This document shows positions 13,347 to 22,278 of a stretch of 38,182 nt of DNA, piece after piece. A model generated the notes under the pieces. That model made no database searches. It was not told the origin of the DNA and was given only the letters and a program-made list of their open reading frames with translations. Both the position numbers and the translations under genes were made by a program. Source of the DNA: a virus; IMG/VR virus record IMGVR_UViG_3300042922_000381, positions 1 to 38,182 of that record; one strand, written 5' to 3'. How positions within the stretch are numbered: the stretch's first letter is position 1; each line of letters opens with the position of its first letter.

Positions 13347-13721
13347 ATGAATAGCAGAATCTTTAAATCTAATAATGGCATTGAATTAATTGTCAAAAAT
13401 AGAAAGTCTGCGGTCATTTTTGAAATATTAGGACTTGAACATTACCAAGCTAATTTAGAATTTGCACCTTTAGAATTTGAAAATTTCATAGTTCATCTTG
13501 AAGATGTCTCTAATAAAGCATGGAACAATTTTGCTCCTAAAGAAGCAGATAGTTTAGGGTCTGATTACTATGAGTATTATGACAAGGAATTTGACAACAA
13601 CGGATATTTAACAGTTAGAGATGACTGGATTTTTATTGAACGACCAACTTTAGACAGTCCGAGATTTTACAAATTCAATAAACGGAAAATGGAATCTTTT
13701 ATTTATGATTTGAAAAGGTAG
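13347..13721 (+). CDS. Phage protein, unknown (accessory cassette)
   Basis: 124 residues, ATG with GGAAGGTG upstream. Acidic and aromatic: KEADSLGSDYYEYYDKEFD, then WIFIERPTLDSPRFYKFNKR. No metal or membrane motif. A recurring intergenic motif lies before it (13314-13330) and a relative just after it, suggesting a mobile accessory cassette. Acidic small phage proteins include DNA mimics, but there is no further evidence here. Confidence 0.5.
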   Translation: MNSRIFKSNNGIELIVKNRKSAVIFEILGLEHYQANLEFAPLEFENFIVHLEDVSNKAWNNFAPKEADSLGSDYYEYYDKEFDNNGYLTVRDDWIFIERPTLDSPRFYKFNKRKMESFIYDLKR

Positions 13722-13754
13722 TATGTCACAATCCGAAACATAGGAGGTATGAAA

Positions 13755-13883
13755 ATGAAAACCAAAGATAATTATTATCGTGTAATTTTAGAAACTGTCT
13801 ATAGTTATCCGAAAGAGGTTTTGTACGAAATGACAGATGATGAATGTGATGAAGAATACAGTATTATTCCTGCAAATTACTAA
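13755..13883 (+). CDS. Very acidic small protein (42 aa)
   Basis: ATG 13755 with TAGGAGG seven bases upstream. The C-terminal half (LYEMTDDECDEEYSIIPANY) is strongly acidic. Sits between two relatives of the recurring intergenic motif. Function unknown; it may be part of the same cassette as the preceding gene. Confidence 0.5.
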   Translation: MKTKDNYYRVILETVYSYPKEVLYEMTDDECDEEYSIIPANY

Positions 13884-13935
13884 GTCATCTTACGAGAAAA
13901 TAGAGCAACAAACCGGCAAAAAGTAGGAGGGGACT

Positions 13936-14346
13936 ATGACAACAGCTACCACTTACAACAAATATCAGATTTATGGCATCTTAAAAAACTATCATTGGAT
14001 GTTAAGAGAGATACAGCGAATTGATAAAGAGTTGTCGACTACAGATTTTAAAGGTACCGCCCAATATGGGATTGAAGCGACTATGCCAAGAGCACAAGGA
14101 ATCGTCAGCCGAGCCTTAGAAAACGAAGTCTTGCGCCGATGCGAGAAGTCTAAAAAACTAGTAAAATATTGTGAGCAGATAAATTTCATCAACGAGCGGA
14201 GTCCAAGAATCATCGAGGAAAAAGAAAAAGTCATCCTCGACTGTTTGCTGGATGGAATGGGCATTACAGCGATTAGCCACCACCTACGGACAAGCCGAAA
14301 ACACATTAACGAATTGAGAGATAATATCGTTGATAAATTAGCGTAA
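13936..14346 (+). CDS. ArpU-like late transcription regulator
   Basis: 136 residues, ATG with TAGGAGGGG upstream. The N-terminus is helical (YQIYGILKNYHWMLREIQRI). The C-terminal 50 residues are a sigma region 4-like HTH (INERSPRIIEEKEKVILDC, then LLDGMGITAISHHLRTSRKH). This is the layout of the ArpU/RinA-type activators that switch on late genes in Gram-positive phages. It is the last early gene, directly before the packaging and structural region, the expected position. Likely targets are the inverted repeats just downstream. Confidence 0.7.
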   Translation: MTTATTYNKYQIYGILKNYHWMLREIQRIDKELSTTDFKGTAQYGIEATMPRAQGIVSRALENEVLRRCEKSKKLVKYCEQINFINERSPRIIEEKEKVILDCLLDGMGITAISHHLRTSRKHINELRDNIVDKLA

Positions 14347-14350
14347 AAAG

Positions 14351-14419
14351 GTTACACAAGTTACACATGTAACACTTTTTGACGGTGGTGGTAGTGGTAG
14401 CTTACACTAATGGTGTAAG
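14351..14419. promoter_or_regulatory. Inverted repeats before the late region
   Basis: GTTACACA occurs at 14351 and 14360. The second copy forms a perfect palindrome GTTACA-ca-TGTAAC (14360-14373). A second palindrome CTTACAC-taatg-GTGTAAG spans 14401-14419. The shared half-site TTACAC suggests one dimeric protein binding both, most simply the regulator encoded immediately upstream. No clear -35/-10 pair was found. Confidence 0.6.
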
Positions 14420-14462
14420 AAAAATTCACTAATAGATTTCTAAAAGGTAAAGGCGAGGCGGT

Positions 14463-14484
14463 GCGATGGGGCATCGTCTTTTTT
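14463..14484 (+). terminator. Terminator before late genes
   Basis: GCGATG-ggg-CATCGT (14463-14477) followed by C and TTTTTT (14479-14484). It would stop early transcription, or be an antitermination point controlled by the late regulator. Confidence 0.7.
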
Positions 14485-14495
14485 CTATGAATAGA

Positions 14496-14527
14496 ACTCT
14501 ACACGCAAAATGCGGACCAAGTAGAGT
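14496..14527. other. Nested inverted repeat upstream of packaging genes
   Basis: ACTCTAC (14496-14502) and GTAGAGT (14521-14527) are perfect complements and enclose a small hairpin CGC-aaaat-GCG (14504-14514). It lies in the untranslated stretch 14485-14617 before the phosphoesterase and terminase genes. It could be a terminase recognition (cos/pac) site or leader RNA structure; the choice is open. Confidence 0.4.
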
Positions 14528-14617
14528 CAATATAACGGTCATGTGGGAAAAATCAGCTATATGGCGTAAGCCTCCCAAGGGGCGGGATGGGGCTGATTAT
14601 AAAAGGTGGGTGAGAAC

Positions 14618-15658
14618 TTGGAAAAGCATACTAGCTGGACAGAGGAAGAACACCAAGCGTTATTGCAACTACAAGAGCAAGGCTTATCATATCGGGAAAT
14701 GACTAATCAAATGACAAACCAATTTAAAATAGAATTTACTTGGAATAGTGTCCGCAACAAACTAAGACGGACAAAGAAAAATAAAATTGAATATGCCGAC
14801 AGAAAAAATATCGGAAACTCTATTGAGGATTACTTACTGCATCTTATCCAGCACCAGGAAGAACTGCAAAAGTTTGATGATCGGCAAACCTCCGTCACTT
14901 TAGACATTAAAGATGATAAACCGATTGGCATTGTCTTTAGTGGGGATTGGCACGTAGGAGGATTATATACAGCACATAAAGAGATGCTAGACGATTTTAA
15001 AATGATTAGCGAGACAGATGGCTTATACAATATCACCATGGGTGACTATGCCGACAACTACAACAGTGGTAGTCACAAGGGTGGATGGATAGAGCAAATT
15101 GATAATCCTGATAAGCAAAAGGATATTATTGAACATCTATTTACTACTTATCTAGGTAAAAGTAATATTGCAGTCCTTAAAGGCAATCATGATAACTGGG
15201 AGACAAGAGAGACAAGTGAGGACTTTGTAAAGCATGTAGCCCGGTTAATCGAGTCACCTTATTTATGGTATGGGGGAGAGATTAACCTAAGACTAGGCAA
15301 CCAAGTGTATAGAGTAATCGCTAGGCATACTTACATGGGCAATAGTGCGTTAAACACAACTAACAGCCAACGCAGACTCTTTGACGAGACACAAGGCGAT
15401 GTCATAGCGTTAGGGCATTTACATTATAATGAGGTACACTCAAAATCCAAAGCAGGCAAAGACACCGTTTGGATTCGAACAGGCACCTATAAACGGACTG
15501 ACGATTACACTCAATGGGTGATTGGTGGCAGTGGCAGAGGTGATATTCGCCAGCCGATGATTATTTTATTCCCCGGAACAAAGAAAATATTAGATTTTAG
15601 AGATATGTATGACGGGATTAAATATTTAAATATGCTCCGACAGGGCGTGACGGTATGA
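14618..15658 (+). CDS. Calcineurin-like metallophosphoesterase with N-terminal HTH
   Basis: 346 residues from TTG 14618, with AAAAGGTGGGTGAG upstream. Residues 1-55 are a Myb/SANT-like DNA-binding domain (WTEEEHQALLQLQEQGLSYR). Residues 100-320 carry all phosphoesterase blocks: GDWH (109-112), GDYAD (142-146), GNHD (189-192), RH (236-237) and GHLH (266-269), which bind two metal ions. The fold is that of Mre11/SbcD-type nucleases and related phosphodiesterases. It precedes the terminase genes; with its DNA-binding domain it may process phage DNA ends or concatemers during packaging. Substrate unknown. Confidence 0.8.
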   Translation: MEKHTSWTEEEHQALLQLQEQGLSYREMTNQMTNQFKIEFTWNSVRNKLRRTKKNKIEYADRKNIGNSIEDYLLHLIQHQEELQKFDDRQTSVTLDIKDDKPIGIVFSGDWHVGGLYTAHKEMLDDFKMISETDGLYNITMGDYADNYNSGSHKGGWIEQIDNPDKQKDIIEHLFTTYLGKSNIAVLKGNHDNWETRETSEDFVKHVARLIESPYLWYGGEINLRLGNQVYRVIARHTYMGNSALNTTNSQRRLFDETQGDVIALGHLHYNEVHSKSKAGKDTVWIRTGTYKRTDDYTQWVIGGSGRGDIRQPMIILFPGTKKILDFRDMYDGIKYLNMLRQGVTV

Positions 15659-15786
15659 GATACATCGAAGTCTATACTCAGTTTGATAAAAATGGCGTGA
15701 GTTTTATGGTGGGTGTATCCATTGATTATAACTTTCGGCAAATTGATATTTGTTTAGGATTATTTACGATTGTAATCGGATATTAG
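15655..15786 (+). CDS. Small phage protein (43 aa)
   Basis: ATG overlapping the phosphoesterase stop (ATGA). Product begins MRYIEVYTQFDKNGVSFMVG and ends with a hydrophobic stretch (ICLGLFTIVIGY) that could be a short membrane segment or beta hairpin. Followed by the AGGAGG of the small terminase. Function unknown. Confidence 0.5.
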   Translation: MRYIEVYTQFDKNGVSFMVGVSIDYNFRQIDICLGLFTIVIGY

Positions 15787-15802
15787 GAGGATGTGAGATG
15801 AA

Positions 15803-16171
15803 GTGAAACTGACAGAGAAACAACAAAGATTCGTTGACTATTATCTCACGAGTGGTAATGCAGAAGAAGCAGCAAGGCGAGCTGGCTACAACGCACGTGG
15901 AAATACTACAAAGTTACTACAGAATACTACAATTAGAAAAGCTATAGAAAAGCGCAATAAACAGCTTGAGAGTGAGAGAGTCGCCAACATGGAAGAGGTA
16001 AAATTGTTTTGGACTGCTACTATGCGCAGTGAGGAAACGGACTTAAAACACCGTTTGAAAGCATCTGAATATATAGCAAAAACAAACGCTGCCTTTATTG
16101 ATAAGCAAGAAATTGATTTAGGTATTACTGCCGAGGAAGCGGAAGAGTTGCTTCGTGAATACGATGAATAG
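15803..16171 (+). CDS. terS: Terminase small subunit
   Basis: 122 residues, GTG start 12 bases after AGGAGG (a long spacing, but no better start is in frame). The N-terminal domain LTEKQQRFVDYYLTSGNAEE, then AARRAGYNARGNTTKLLQN matches the Terminase_2-type small subunits. That HTH recognises phage DNA. The C-terminus is acidic (GITAEEAEELLREYDE) and probably docks the large subunit. Overlaps the large subunit gene by 17 bases. Confidence 0.9.
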   Translation: MKLTEKQQRFVDYYLTSGNAEEAARRAGYNARGNTTKLLQNTTIRKAIEKRNKQLESERVANMEEVKLFWTATMRSEETDLKHRLKASEYIAKTNAAFIDKQEIDLGITAEEAEELLREYDE

Positions 16172-17873
16172 AGCGTGGCAAGAAAAGCTTGATCGTGCTA
16201 ATCCCGAAGAAAGAAAATTACTCCTTGCTTATTTGCGCAAACGAGTAAAGCAAACAAAGGACTTAGCTTCCATAAACAGCGCTTATGAATGGATAACCAA
16301 AAATAAATTCGTCAATGAGAACGGAATCCCAATGGAATTTGAGGACCGTTCTTTTTTAATAGAGCCATTACGGGATGAAAGTCCGATTCTAGCAGTTATA
16401 AAATGCAGTCAGATAGGATTTTCAACGATTTCTATCTTTAAGAGCGCTTTTCACAATATTAAATACGGTCATAACATCATCTATACTTTACCAACTGATG
16501 ATGATGCAAGGGAATTCACTAAGGCAAAAACAAATATCATCATTGAGAATAACAAGAGTATTAAAGCTTCTCTAGTGGATGACAGCGTACATTTAAAGTC
16601 GTTTAAGACATTAGATGGCACAAACACAGGTTTTTGGTTTATGAAAGGTACTTACGGACAGTCGGCGGCAATCATGCAAACAGCCGACATTCTAATTAAG
16701 GATGAGTTTGACCGAAGTAATCCGGGGGTGCTCAACCAATATAAATCCCGTATCAAAGCATCAGCCTATAAAAGGGAGTGGGAATTCAGTAACCCATCCT
16801 TCCCAATGTTTGGAGTCGATGCCACTTTTGAGTTAAGCGATCAGAAACATTTTTTCTTTAAATGTCCATCATGCGGACATTGGAGTTATTTTACTTATGA
16901 ACAAGAATCATTCGATAGAGGCAACACTCATCATGTTTGCAAAGAGCGTAAAGCCTATGTGTGTGGGAGTTGCAACAACATCCTAGACCGCAAGTTAGCG
17001 CAAAAACAATGGGTACCTAAATGGACAGATAAAGATGGGATAAGCGGGTACTGGATTAGCCAGATGATGGCACCGTGGATTTCAGCGGCAGAATTAATAC
17101 GAGATGAAAAACTCATGCTGCCTGATGTATTCGCCAACTTTGATTTAGGCAGACCTTACGCAAGTGACAGTAATGCCCTTGACCCATCGAACATTATTAA
17201 AAATATCATGTACGATGAAAACGGATATGTACCAAAGATTACACCAGGACGATTCCGAGTCATGGGAATTGACCAAGGCGGAACACTGGACAGTCCAAAA
17301 TTTTATTGTGTAGCAGGCACCGAAGAAGGCATAAACAAGGTTATTCGCATCGAAGGAGAAGAAAAGCTTCACAACTTTATCAGGATGAACAACATCGACA
17401 TTGTGACAATCGATAACGCACCATATCCCGAGATAGCGATAAGACTAATGCAAGCATTCCCTGGCAGAATTTATCGTTGTGTTTTCGATTATAAGGATGA
17501 GCGCAAGCAAGTGTACGAGGTAGATTATAAGACTCGAGTCATCAACGTACACCGAACCCGTATCTTTGACAGAGTAGTGGATGGGTACATCACAAGTGAG
17601 CGCAAAGTTTATATCGATGGAAGTGAGCCTTCCTTGTCATCACTGGACAAGGGAACCGAATCACTTTGCAGACATTGGACAGCCCAACGGAAAGTTGGAG
17701 GGAACGGGGAAACACCCGAAGATAAGGCAAAAAACCGTTACATTAAATTAGATAAACAGGGAAATGTTCGGCCCGTGTGGGTAAATGAAGGAGCCGACCA
17801 CTTTTCCCTTGCAGATATATATTGTCAAGTTAGTCAATTGTTAGCGAAAAGGCAGGTGGAAGTGAGTGAGTGA
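16155..17873 (+). CDS. terL: Terminase large subunit
   Basis: 572 residues; GTG 16155 with GGAAGAG upstream (ATG 16164 possible). The ATPase part has a GpA-style Walker A KCSQIGFST (83-91) and Walker B ILIKDEFD (179-186) with the catalytic D-E. A zinc ribbon follows (C237, C240, C262, C270, C273), seen in the GpA group. The nuclease part begins at GIDQGG (371-376) with further acidic residues in VTIDNAPYPE. It pumps DNA into the prohead through the portal and cuts the concatemer. GpA-like terminases include cos-type enzymes. Confidence 0.9.
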   Translation: MNTMNRAWQEKLDRANPEERKLLLAYLRKRVKQTKDLASINSAYEWITKNKFVNENGIPMEFEDRSFLIEPLRDESPILAVIKCSQIGFSTISIFKSAFHNIKYGHNIIYTLPTDDDAREFTKAKTNIIIENNKSIKASLVDDSVHLKSFKTLDGTNTGFWFMKGTYGQSAAIMQTADILIKDEFDRSNPGVLNQYKSRIKASAYKREWEFSNPSFPMFGVDATFELSDQKHFFFKCPSCGHWSYFTYEQESFDRGNTHHVCKERKAYVCGSCNNILDRKLAQKQWVPKWTDKDGISGYWISQMMAPWISAAELIRDEKLMLPDVFANFDLGRPYASDSNALDPSNIIKNIMYDENGYVPKITPGRFRVMGIDQGGTLDSPKFYCVAGTEEGINKVIRIEGEEKLHNFIRMNNIDIVTIDNAPYPEIAIRLMQAFPGRIYRCVFDYKDERKQVYEVDYKTRVINVHRTRIFDRVVDGYITSERKVYIDGSEPSLSSLDKGTESLCRHWTAQRKVGGNGETPEDKAKNRYIKLDKQGNVRPVWVNEGADHFSLADIYCQVSQLLAKRQVEVSE

Positions 17874-19809
17874 TAAAGAAGTCAAACAGAGGTTTTTAAA
17901 AGATTTAGAGGTTGCTAAGAAGTTTATGGAGCCTTTGCATCAGAAGATGGATAAGTATTATGAACAATACCGCAACCGATGGAGTGAGGACGTTGCCTTT
18001 CAAATCAGCGATCTATACAGCTATGTAGAGACAGTGGTTCCTATCTTAACCAACAACCGCACTCGTTCGAATGTAAAAGCGGAATATCCTGACATTATCA
18101 AACATGCAGAGGGAATGAACTACATCCTAGACCATGTATTTGATACAAACAATTGGGATTACAAAGCACAGCGAGTCGCACGAATGGCAGAGATTTACCG
18201 TTCGTCTCTTGCTTATACTGGATATGACCCCGAAGCCAATAACGGGACAGGCAAGCTAACCATTACCGAGATTAATCCAAGATGGTGTTACCTAGACCCA
18301 GCCGTTACTGAGTTAGAGGATAGTTCCTTCTTTATCTATGCTGAGCCAATGAGAGCAAGCAAGGTAAAGAAGCTTTATCCGGATAAGAAAAAAGAAATTG
18401 GTGAGAAACAAGGTAGCGGCATGCTGACGAGCGAAGGAAATAAAACCAATTGGTTTAAGTCCTTTGTCAAGTCAATTGCTAACACACTAAATTTCACGAG
18501 TGCTAATGAAGCGGTCAAGTTTGAAGGGAATGTCTTGCCTGAGTTGGATGAAGCGGAAAAGCGCAAGAATGCAGTGGCTTTTATCCATTATTGGTATAGG
18601 GACGATGATGACAAGTGGCGAGTCGCTTACTTTGCAGATGAGGTATTCTTAGAGGATAGAGAGAACCCGTTTTGGCATGAACGATTACCATATGACATTT
18701 ACAATCCAACAGAGGATATTCTTTCGGCTGTCGGTATTCCAATGGCTGAGCATATCGAAAACTTGAACTTTGAAAAGAATGCTCTATTAAACACGATTGT
18801 TAAACACGCAGATAAAACAGTTAACCCACCAATGATGTATAACTCAACCATGGGTATAAAGGATACACGAGCCTTGCGTGATGGTGGACAAGACGGATTA
18901 ATCCCGATTGCTAATCCTGACTACATTCCGATGAGCGCAATTGCTCAATACATGAACCCTGCACCTATGCCGAACTTTGTAGACGGATTGCCCGAACGAT
19001 TTGACGGCATGATGGACAGGATTACCGGGGTAAATGATTCCTTCCGTGGAATGGCACAAGCGACGAGCGGGAAGGAAGTCCAATTAAAACAAGAAGCATC
19101 TTACACCAGGATTAAAACGAAAGTTGATAACTTTGAAAAGTTTGTTAAAAGCATGAGCGAGAAGATCATCGTTAACGCCATGCAGTTTTTAAATACTTCA
19201 ACCGCCTTCCGTGTGAAAGGTGATTATAGCCAATACGAGAATATCAATGCAGAAGAAACTCCGTTCGAAGTCGAACCAATTCAGCAGGGATTCAATCCCG
19301 AAACAGGCGAACCGGTATTTGATAAGAAGGAGTTTTTCTTATATGCCAATCCAAATGAGTGGACACAAATTGAAGGGGAACAAGCGGAAGAGGGCGCAGA
19401 AGGAACCAAGGACGCTTATCGAATCCTACAGTTAAGCGTAGAGATTGAAGCGGGCTCTTCTTTGCCAACATCACCAGCCGCACGAAAAGAGGAAGCGTTA
19501 GAACTCTTTACATCTGGCGCAATTGACCAAACCGCCTTACTCGATGCCTACGATTATCCGAAACGGGATGAAATCCTGAAACGGATGCAGGAAAAGGAAC
19601 AAATGATGGCTCAACAAGAAGCATTGATGCAGATGCCGACACAAGAACCTATACCAGGTGAGCCTATGACACAGGAACAACCTTCACAGGCTCCTGATGA
19701 GGTGGGAATGTCATTAGAAAACATTCGTCAATCCGTACCTGAGTTAGAAGGTATGAGCGACGAGCAAGTGCTTGAATTATTAGCCAATATGCAAAGCGGA
19801 GGGGTATAA
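17866..19809 (+). CDS. Portal protein, podovirus-like
   Basis: 647 residues, GTG start, overlapping terL by 8 bases. It begins with a helical region, has a WYRDDDDKWRVAYFADE stem-like segment, a long helix (QATSGKEVQLKQEASYTRIK, then VDNFEKFVKSMSEKII) and a C-terminal Q/M/E-rich tail (MQEKEQMMAQQEALMQ), like the barrel region of P22-type portals. Its length is close to P22 gp1 (725). Twelve copies would form the DNA channel at the capsid vertex. Assignment rests on length, position after terL and helix pattern. Confidence 0.8.
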   Translation: MSDKEVKQRFLKDLEVAKKFMEPLHQKMDKYYEQYRNRWSEDVAFQISDLYSYVETVVPILTNNRTRSNVKAEYPDIIKHAEGMNYILDHVFDTNNWDYKAQRVARMAEIYRSSLAYTGYDPEANNGTGKLTITEINPRWCYLDPAVTELEDSSFFIYAEPMRASKVKKLYPDKKKEIGEKQGSGMLTSEGNKTNWFKSFVKSIANTLNFTSANEAVKFEGNVLPELDEAEKRKNAVAFIHYWYRDDDDKWRVAYFADEVFLEDRENPFWHERLPYDIYNPTEDILSAVGIPMAEHIENLNFEKNALLNTIVKHADKTVNPPMMYNSTMGIKDTRALRDGGQDGLIPIANPDYIPMSAIAQYMNPAPMPNFVDGLPERFDGMMDRITGVNDSFRGMAQATSGKEVQLKQEASYTRIKTKVDNFEKFVKSMSEKIIVNAMQFLNTSTAFRVKGDYSQYENINAEETPFEVEPIQQGFNPETGEPVFDKKEFFLYANPNEWTQIEGEQAEEGAEGTKDAYRILQLSVEIEAGSSLPTSPAARKEEALELFTSGAIDQTALLDAYDYPKRDEILKRMQEKEQMMAQQEALMQMPTQEPIPGEPMTQEQPSQAPDEVGMSLENIRQSVPELEGMSDEQVLELLANMQSGGV

Positions 19810-19947
19810 ATGGCAGGTATAGTTACACCTTACTCTTATGATTATTTCCCAAGCTGGAATGTAGGTGACGGGATAACGTGGCAAGAATTCGGTAAATTGT
19901 TGCTTGATGATTACTTATTTGAATACAGAAAACGCATTTTGGGCTAG
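19810..19947 (+). CDS. Small protein between portal and scaffold (45 aa)
   Basis: ATG directly after the portal stop; AGCGGAGGGG lies eight bases upstream. Product MAGIVTPYSYDYFPSWNVGD... is aromatic and acidic, ending LLDDYLFEYRKRILG. Its stop codon lies in a terminator stem. Too short for a family call; it may be a virion or assembly factor. Confidence 0.6.
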   Translation: MAGIVTPYSYDYFPSWNVGDGITWQEFGKLLLDDYLFEYRKRILG

Positions 19948-19972
19948 GGATGAGACTTCCTTAGCCTTTTCT
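19942..19972 (+). terminator. Terminator after portal segment
   Basis: GGCTAGGGA (19942-19950) pairs with TTCCTTAGCC (19957-19966), followed by TTTTC. Its leak would lower or set expression between packaging and capsid genes; a separate promoter for scaffold and capsid may lie in 19975-20020, but I see no clear one. Confidence 0.65.
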
Positions 19973-20028
19973 ATTTGTATCGTTATTACTTGGAACAACC
20001 CTAACGGGATTCCATTGGAGGTTATACC

Positions 20029-20952
20029 ATGCACCAATTTTTATTAAAGCTAAACTTACAAACCTTTGCCGATGACTGGAGCAGTTATCTATCTGAATCT
20101 GTTACTGAAGAAGTTGCTGACGATCAACCCGAAACGGAATCCGAGACCAAAACAGTAGAGGAAACAGAAGGCGAGGAAACCACCGAACATGAGGTAGAGC
20201 CCGACGGTGAAGAAACAGCCGAAGAAACGACAGAAGAAACACCAGCGTTCGATGATGACACAGAAATCGAATTAGGCGAGGATAGACAACCGGTTAAGCT
20301 GTCCGAACTAAAAAGCGGTTATTTGCGTCAATCGGACTACACCAAGAAAACTCAAGCGTTAGCAGAAGAACGTAAAACGTTTGAAAGTGAAAAGGCAGAA
20401 ATGGAGCCAATCAAAGGATGGCTTGATTACATCAATGAGAACCCGTACTTGTTTAACCAGGTCAACGAAGCAATTAAAGCCTGGAACAACATTGGGGAGA
20501 TTGCTCCATTGGATGAAGTTTTAAACACTGAAGCTGGTCCTTATATCAATCGTTTAATGGCTCGTGTCAGTGAATTAGAAGGCGAACTTAACCGTGTGAG
20601 CGGAGAGTATCAGACCACTAAATTTGATTCTGACATGAAAGCCCTTGTCAACGATTTGAAAGCGGACTATGGCGATTTAATTACACCTGAGTATGAACAG
20701 TCTTTAATCACTCAAGCGAGGGAACAAGGATTGTCAACGGATGTTCTAAAACGTATTGCCAAAGGTGATTTAGCTGAACAAAAGCTTCAACAAGTATCAA
20801 AGGATAGTAAAAAGGTTGAAGCCAAAACGAAACAAAAGATTCGAGAAACTAAACTACCCCCACAGCCGAAGAAAGTCGCTCAACAGCCCGCAAAGGAAGA
20901 ACTTGATACTAGCGGGGATTGGTTGAGCATCTTTAAACAGGCGGGGAAATAA
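20029..20952 (+). CDS. Scaffolding protein
   Basis: 307 residues, ATG with TGGAGG upstream. Starts with LKLNLQTFAD, a common N-terminus of Gram-positive phage head proteins. Residues 20-85 are extremely acidic (repeats of E-E-T-x), then coiled-coil segments (LAEERKTFESEKAEMEPIKG) and a basic C-terminus (KQKIRETKLPPQPKK) that would contact the shell. This charge layout and the place directly before the capsid gene are typical of scaffolds. No protease motif. Confidence 0.8.
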   Translation: MHQFLLKLNLQTFADDWSSYLSESVTEEVADDQPETESETKTVEETEGEETTEHEVEPDGEETAEETTEETPAFDDDTEIELGEDRQPVKLSELKSGYLRQSDYTKKTQALAEERKTFESEKAEMEPIKGWLDYINENPYLFNQVNEAIKAWNNIGEIAPLDEVLNTEAGPYINRLMARVSELEGELNRVSGEYQTTKFDSDMKALVNDLKADYGDLITPEYEQSLITQAREQGLSTDVLKRIAKGDLAEQKLQQVSKDSKKVEAKTKQKIRETKLPPQPKKVAQQPAKEELDTSGDWLSIFKQAGK

Positions 20953-20967
20953 TAGGAGGAACCAACC

Positions 20968-21933
20968 ATGGCTTTAAATTTTGATAAAGTAACAGCTTCT
21001 CTATTACCGTTAATTCCAAAGAAAATGTACGACAATATTTCCAAGTCGTCTCCGATCATGTACCAATTAATGAAACAAAAGAAAGTATGGGATGAAGGCG
21101 GAGATACTATTCGCCCACACATCAAATACAAGCAAGCGGACAACCGCGGTTCATACAGCAAGTACGATACTTTAACGATCACACCACAAGACACTCGCAC
21201 TGCTGCTGAGTTTAAAATGAAACAGCTTTATGCTTCTATCGTGTTCAATGGCTATGAAGAAGCTGCGGACAAAGGGGAACTTGCTATTCACAAGCTAGTT
21301 GCTCAAGCTACAGAAGATGCCGAAGCTACTTTGAAAGATTTGTTTGCTATTCAGATTTTTGGTGACGGTACTGGAAACAGTGGGAAAGACCTTACAGGCT
21401 TAAAAGCATTAATTGACGATGGTGCCGCAGTTGCAACATACGGTGGAATTGATCGTGCTACTAATGCCTTCTGGAAAGCTAACGTGAAAAAGTCAGCTAA
21501 CTCTAAAGTGTTGACTATTGCACACATGCGCGAAGTGTTCACCAAATGTGTTCGTGGTGGTATGGAAAACAAGCCTGATTTCATTGTTACTGACCTTGCA
21601 ACATGGATTAAATATAGCGAGTTAATCGATGGCAAAACTAACATTCAGCAACCACTTGGAAAGATTGGTCAAGAGTTTGCTAACCTTGGCTTCACTCAAC
21701 TTAGCTTTATGGGTGTTCCTGTTGTGTATGATGAGTATTGCCCAGCCGATACAATGTACTTCATTAACAGCAACACATTCCAGCTTTACGGTAAGCCAGG
21801 TCGTATCTTCCAACCATCTGAGTTAGTAAAGCCTGCTAACCAAGATGCAAAGATTGGACAAATCTTCTTTGCCGGTGAATTTGTAGGTACAGAGCCTAGA
21901 GCAAATGGTCGCTTAGACTTGACAACTGCATAA
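20968..21933 (+). CDS. Major capsid protein
   Basis: 321 residues, ATG with AGGAGGAACC upstream. Alpha/beta sequence with regions like those of HK97-fold capsid proteins: a helical N-arm (ASLLPLIPKKMYDNISKSSP), a spine helix (LVAQATEDAEATLKDLFAIQ), a PDFIVTDLATW strand-helix and a C-terminal FVGTEPRANGRLDL. It is followed by a strong terminator and preceded by the scaffold. Synonymous use is more uniform than in neighbours, as expected of the most expressed gene. The exact capsid family cannot be fixed by eye. Confidence 0.85.
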   Translation: MALNFDKVTASLLPLIPKKMYDNISKSSPIMYQLMKQKKVWDEGGDTIRPHIKYKQADNRGSYSKYDTLTITPQDTRTAAEFKMKQLYASIVFNGYEEAADKGELAIHKLVAQATEDAEATLKDLFAIQIFGDGTGNSGKDLTGLKALIDDGAAVATYGGIDRATNAFWKANVKKSANSKVLTIAHMREVFTKCVRGGMENKPDFIVTDLATWIKYSELIDGKTNIQQPLGKIGQEFANLGFTQLSFMGVPVVYDEYCPADTMYFINSNTFQLYGKPGRIFQPSELVKPANQDAKIGQIFFAGEFVGTEPRANGRLDLTTA

Positions 21934-21955
21934 GCCGAACAATCCTAGCGGAACT

Positions 21956-21995
21956 CGGGCCCTTCTCTCATTCGTGGGGGATGGGCCCTATTTTC
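21956..21995 (+). terminator. Terminator after capsid gene
   Basis: CGGGCCC (21956-21962) and GGGCCC (21983-21988) with a 20-base loop containing CTTCTC/GGGGG pairing, followed by TATTTTC. Typical after a highly expressed capsid gene. Confidence 0.75.
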
Positions 21996-22016
21996 TGTTT
22001 ATAAGGAGGAAATCAA

Positions 22017-22277
22017 GTGAGTAAAATTTCGATGGATGAGATCGTGGAGCTTCATAACAATGGTGCTCAATTTAAAAGTATGTGGGATGGAAAAGAAGTC
22101 AAAATCAACAAAGGAAAACACATAAAAGTGGTGTATGGGTTAGCTTTGCATTTCCAAGAGCAAGATGCCGACTTAGAAATTAAGATGATTGAGAAAGAAC
22201 CGATTGAACCCCGGGAGCCTTCTAATCCCTTAGAGGATGTTAATCGGGGTAAAGCTTTCGAAGGGTTAGGTGATTAA
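22017..22277 (+). CDS. Small head-region protein, unknown
   Basis: 86 residues, GTG with AAGGAGGAAATC upstream. Contains a short beta region (KSMWDGKEVKINKGKHIKVV) and an acidic tail (KEPIEPREPSNPLEDVNRGK). Position right after the capsid suggests a head decoration or completion protein, but no motif supports that. The next gene starts one base after its stop. Confidence 0.55.
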   Translation: MSKISMDEIVELHNNGAQFKSMWDGKEVKINKGKHIKVVYGLALHFQEQDADLEIKMIEKEPIEPREPSNPLEDVNRGKAFEGLGD

Positions 22278-22278
22278 G

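Noticed and set aside
14466-14702. 78-residue open frame in the late leader
   Set aside because: It starts inside a terminator stem, lacks a ribosome site and overlaps the well-supported phosphoesterase start.
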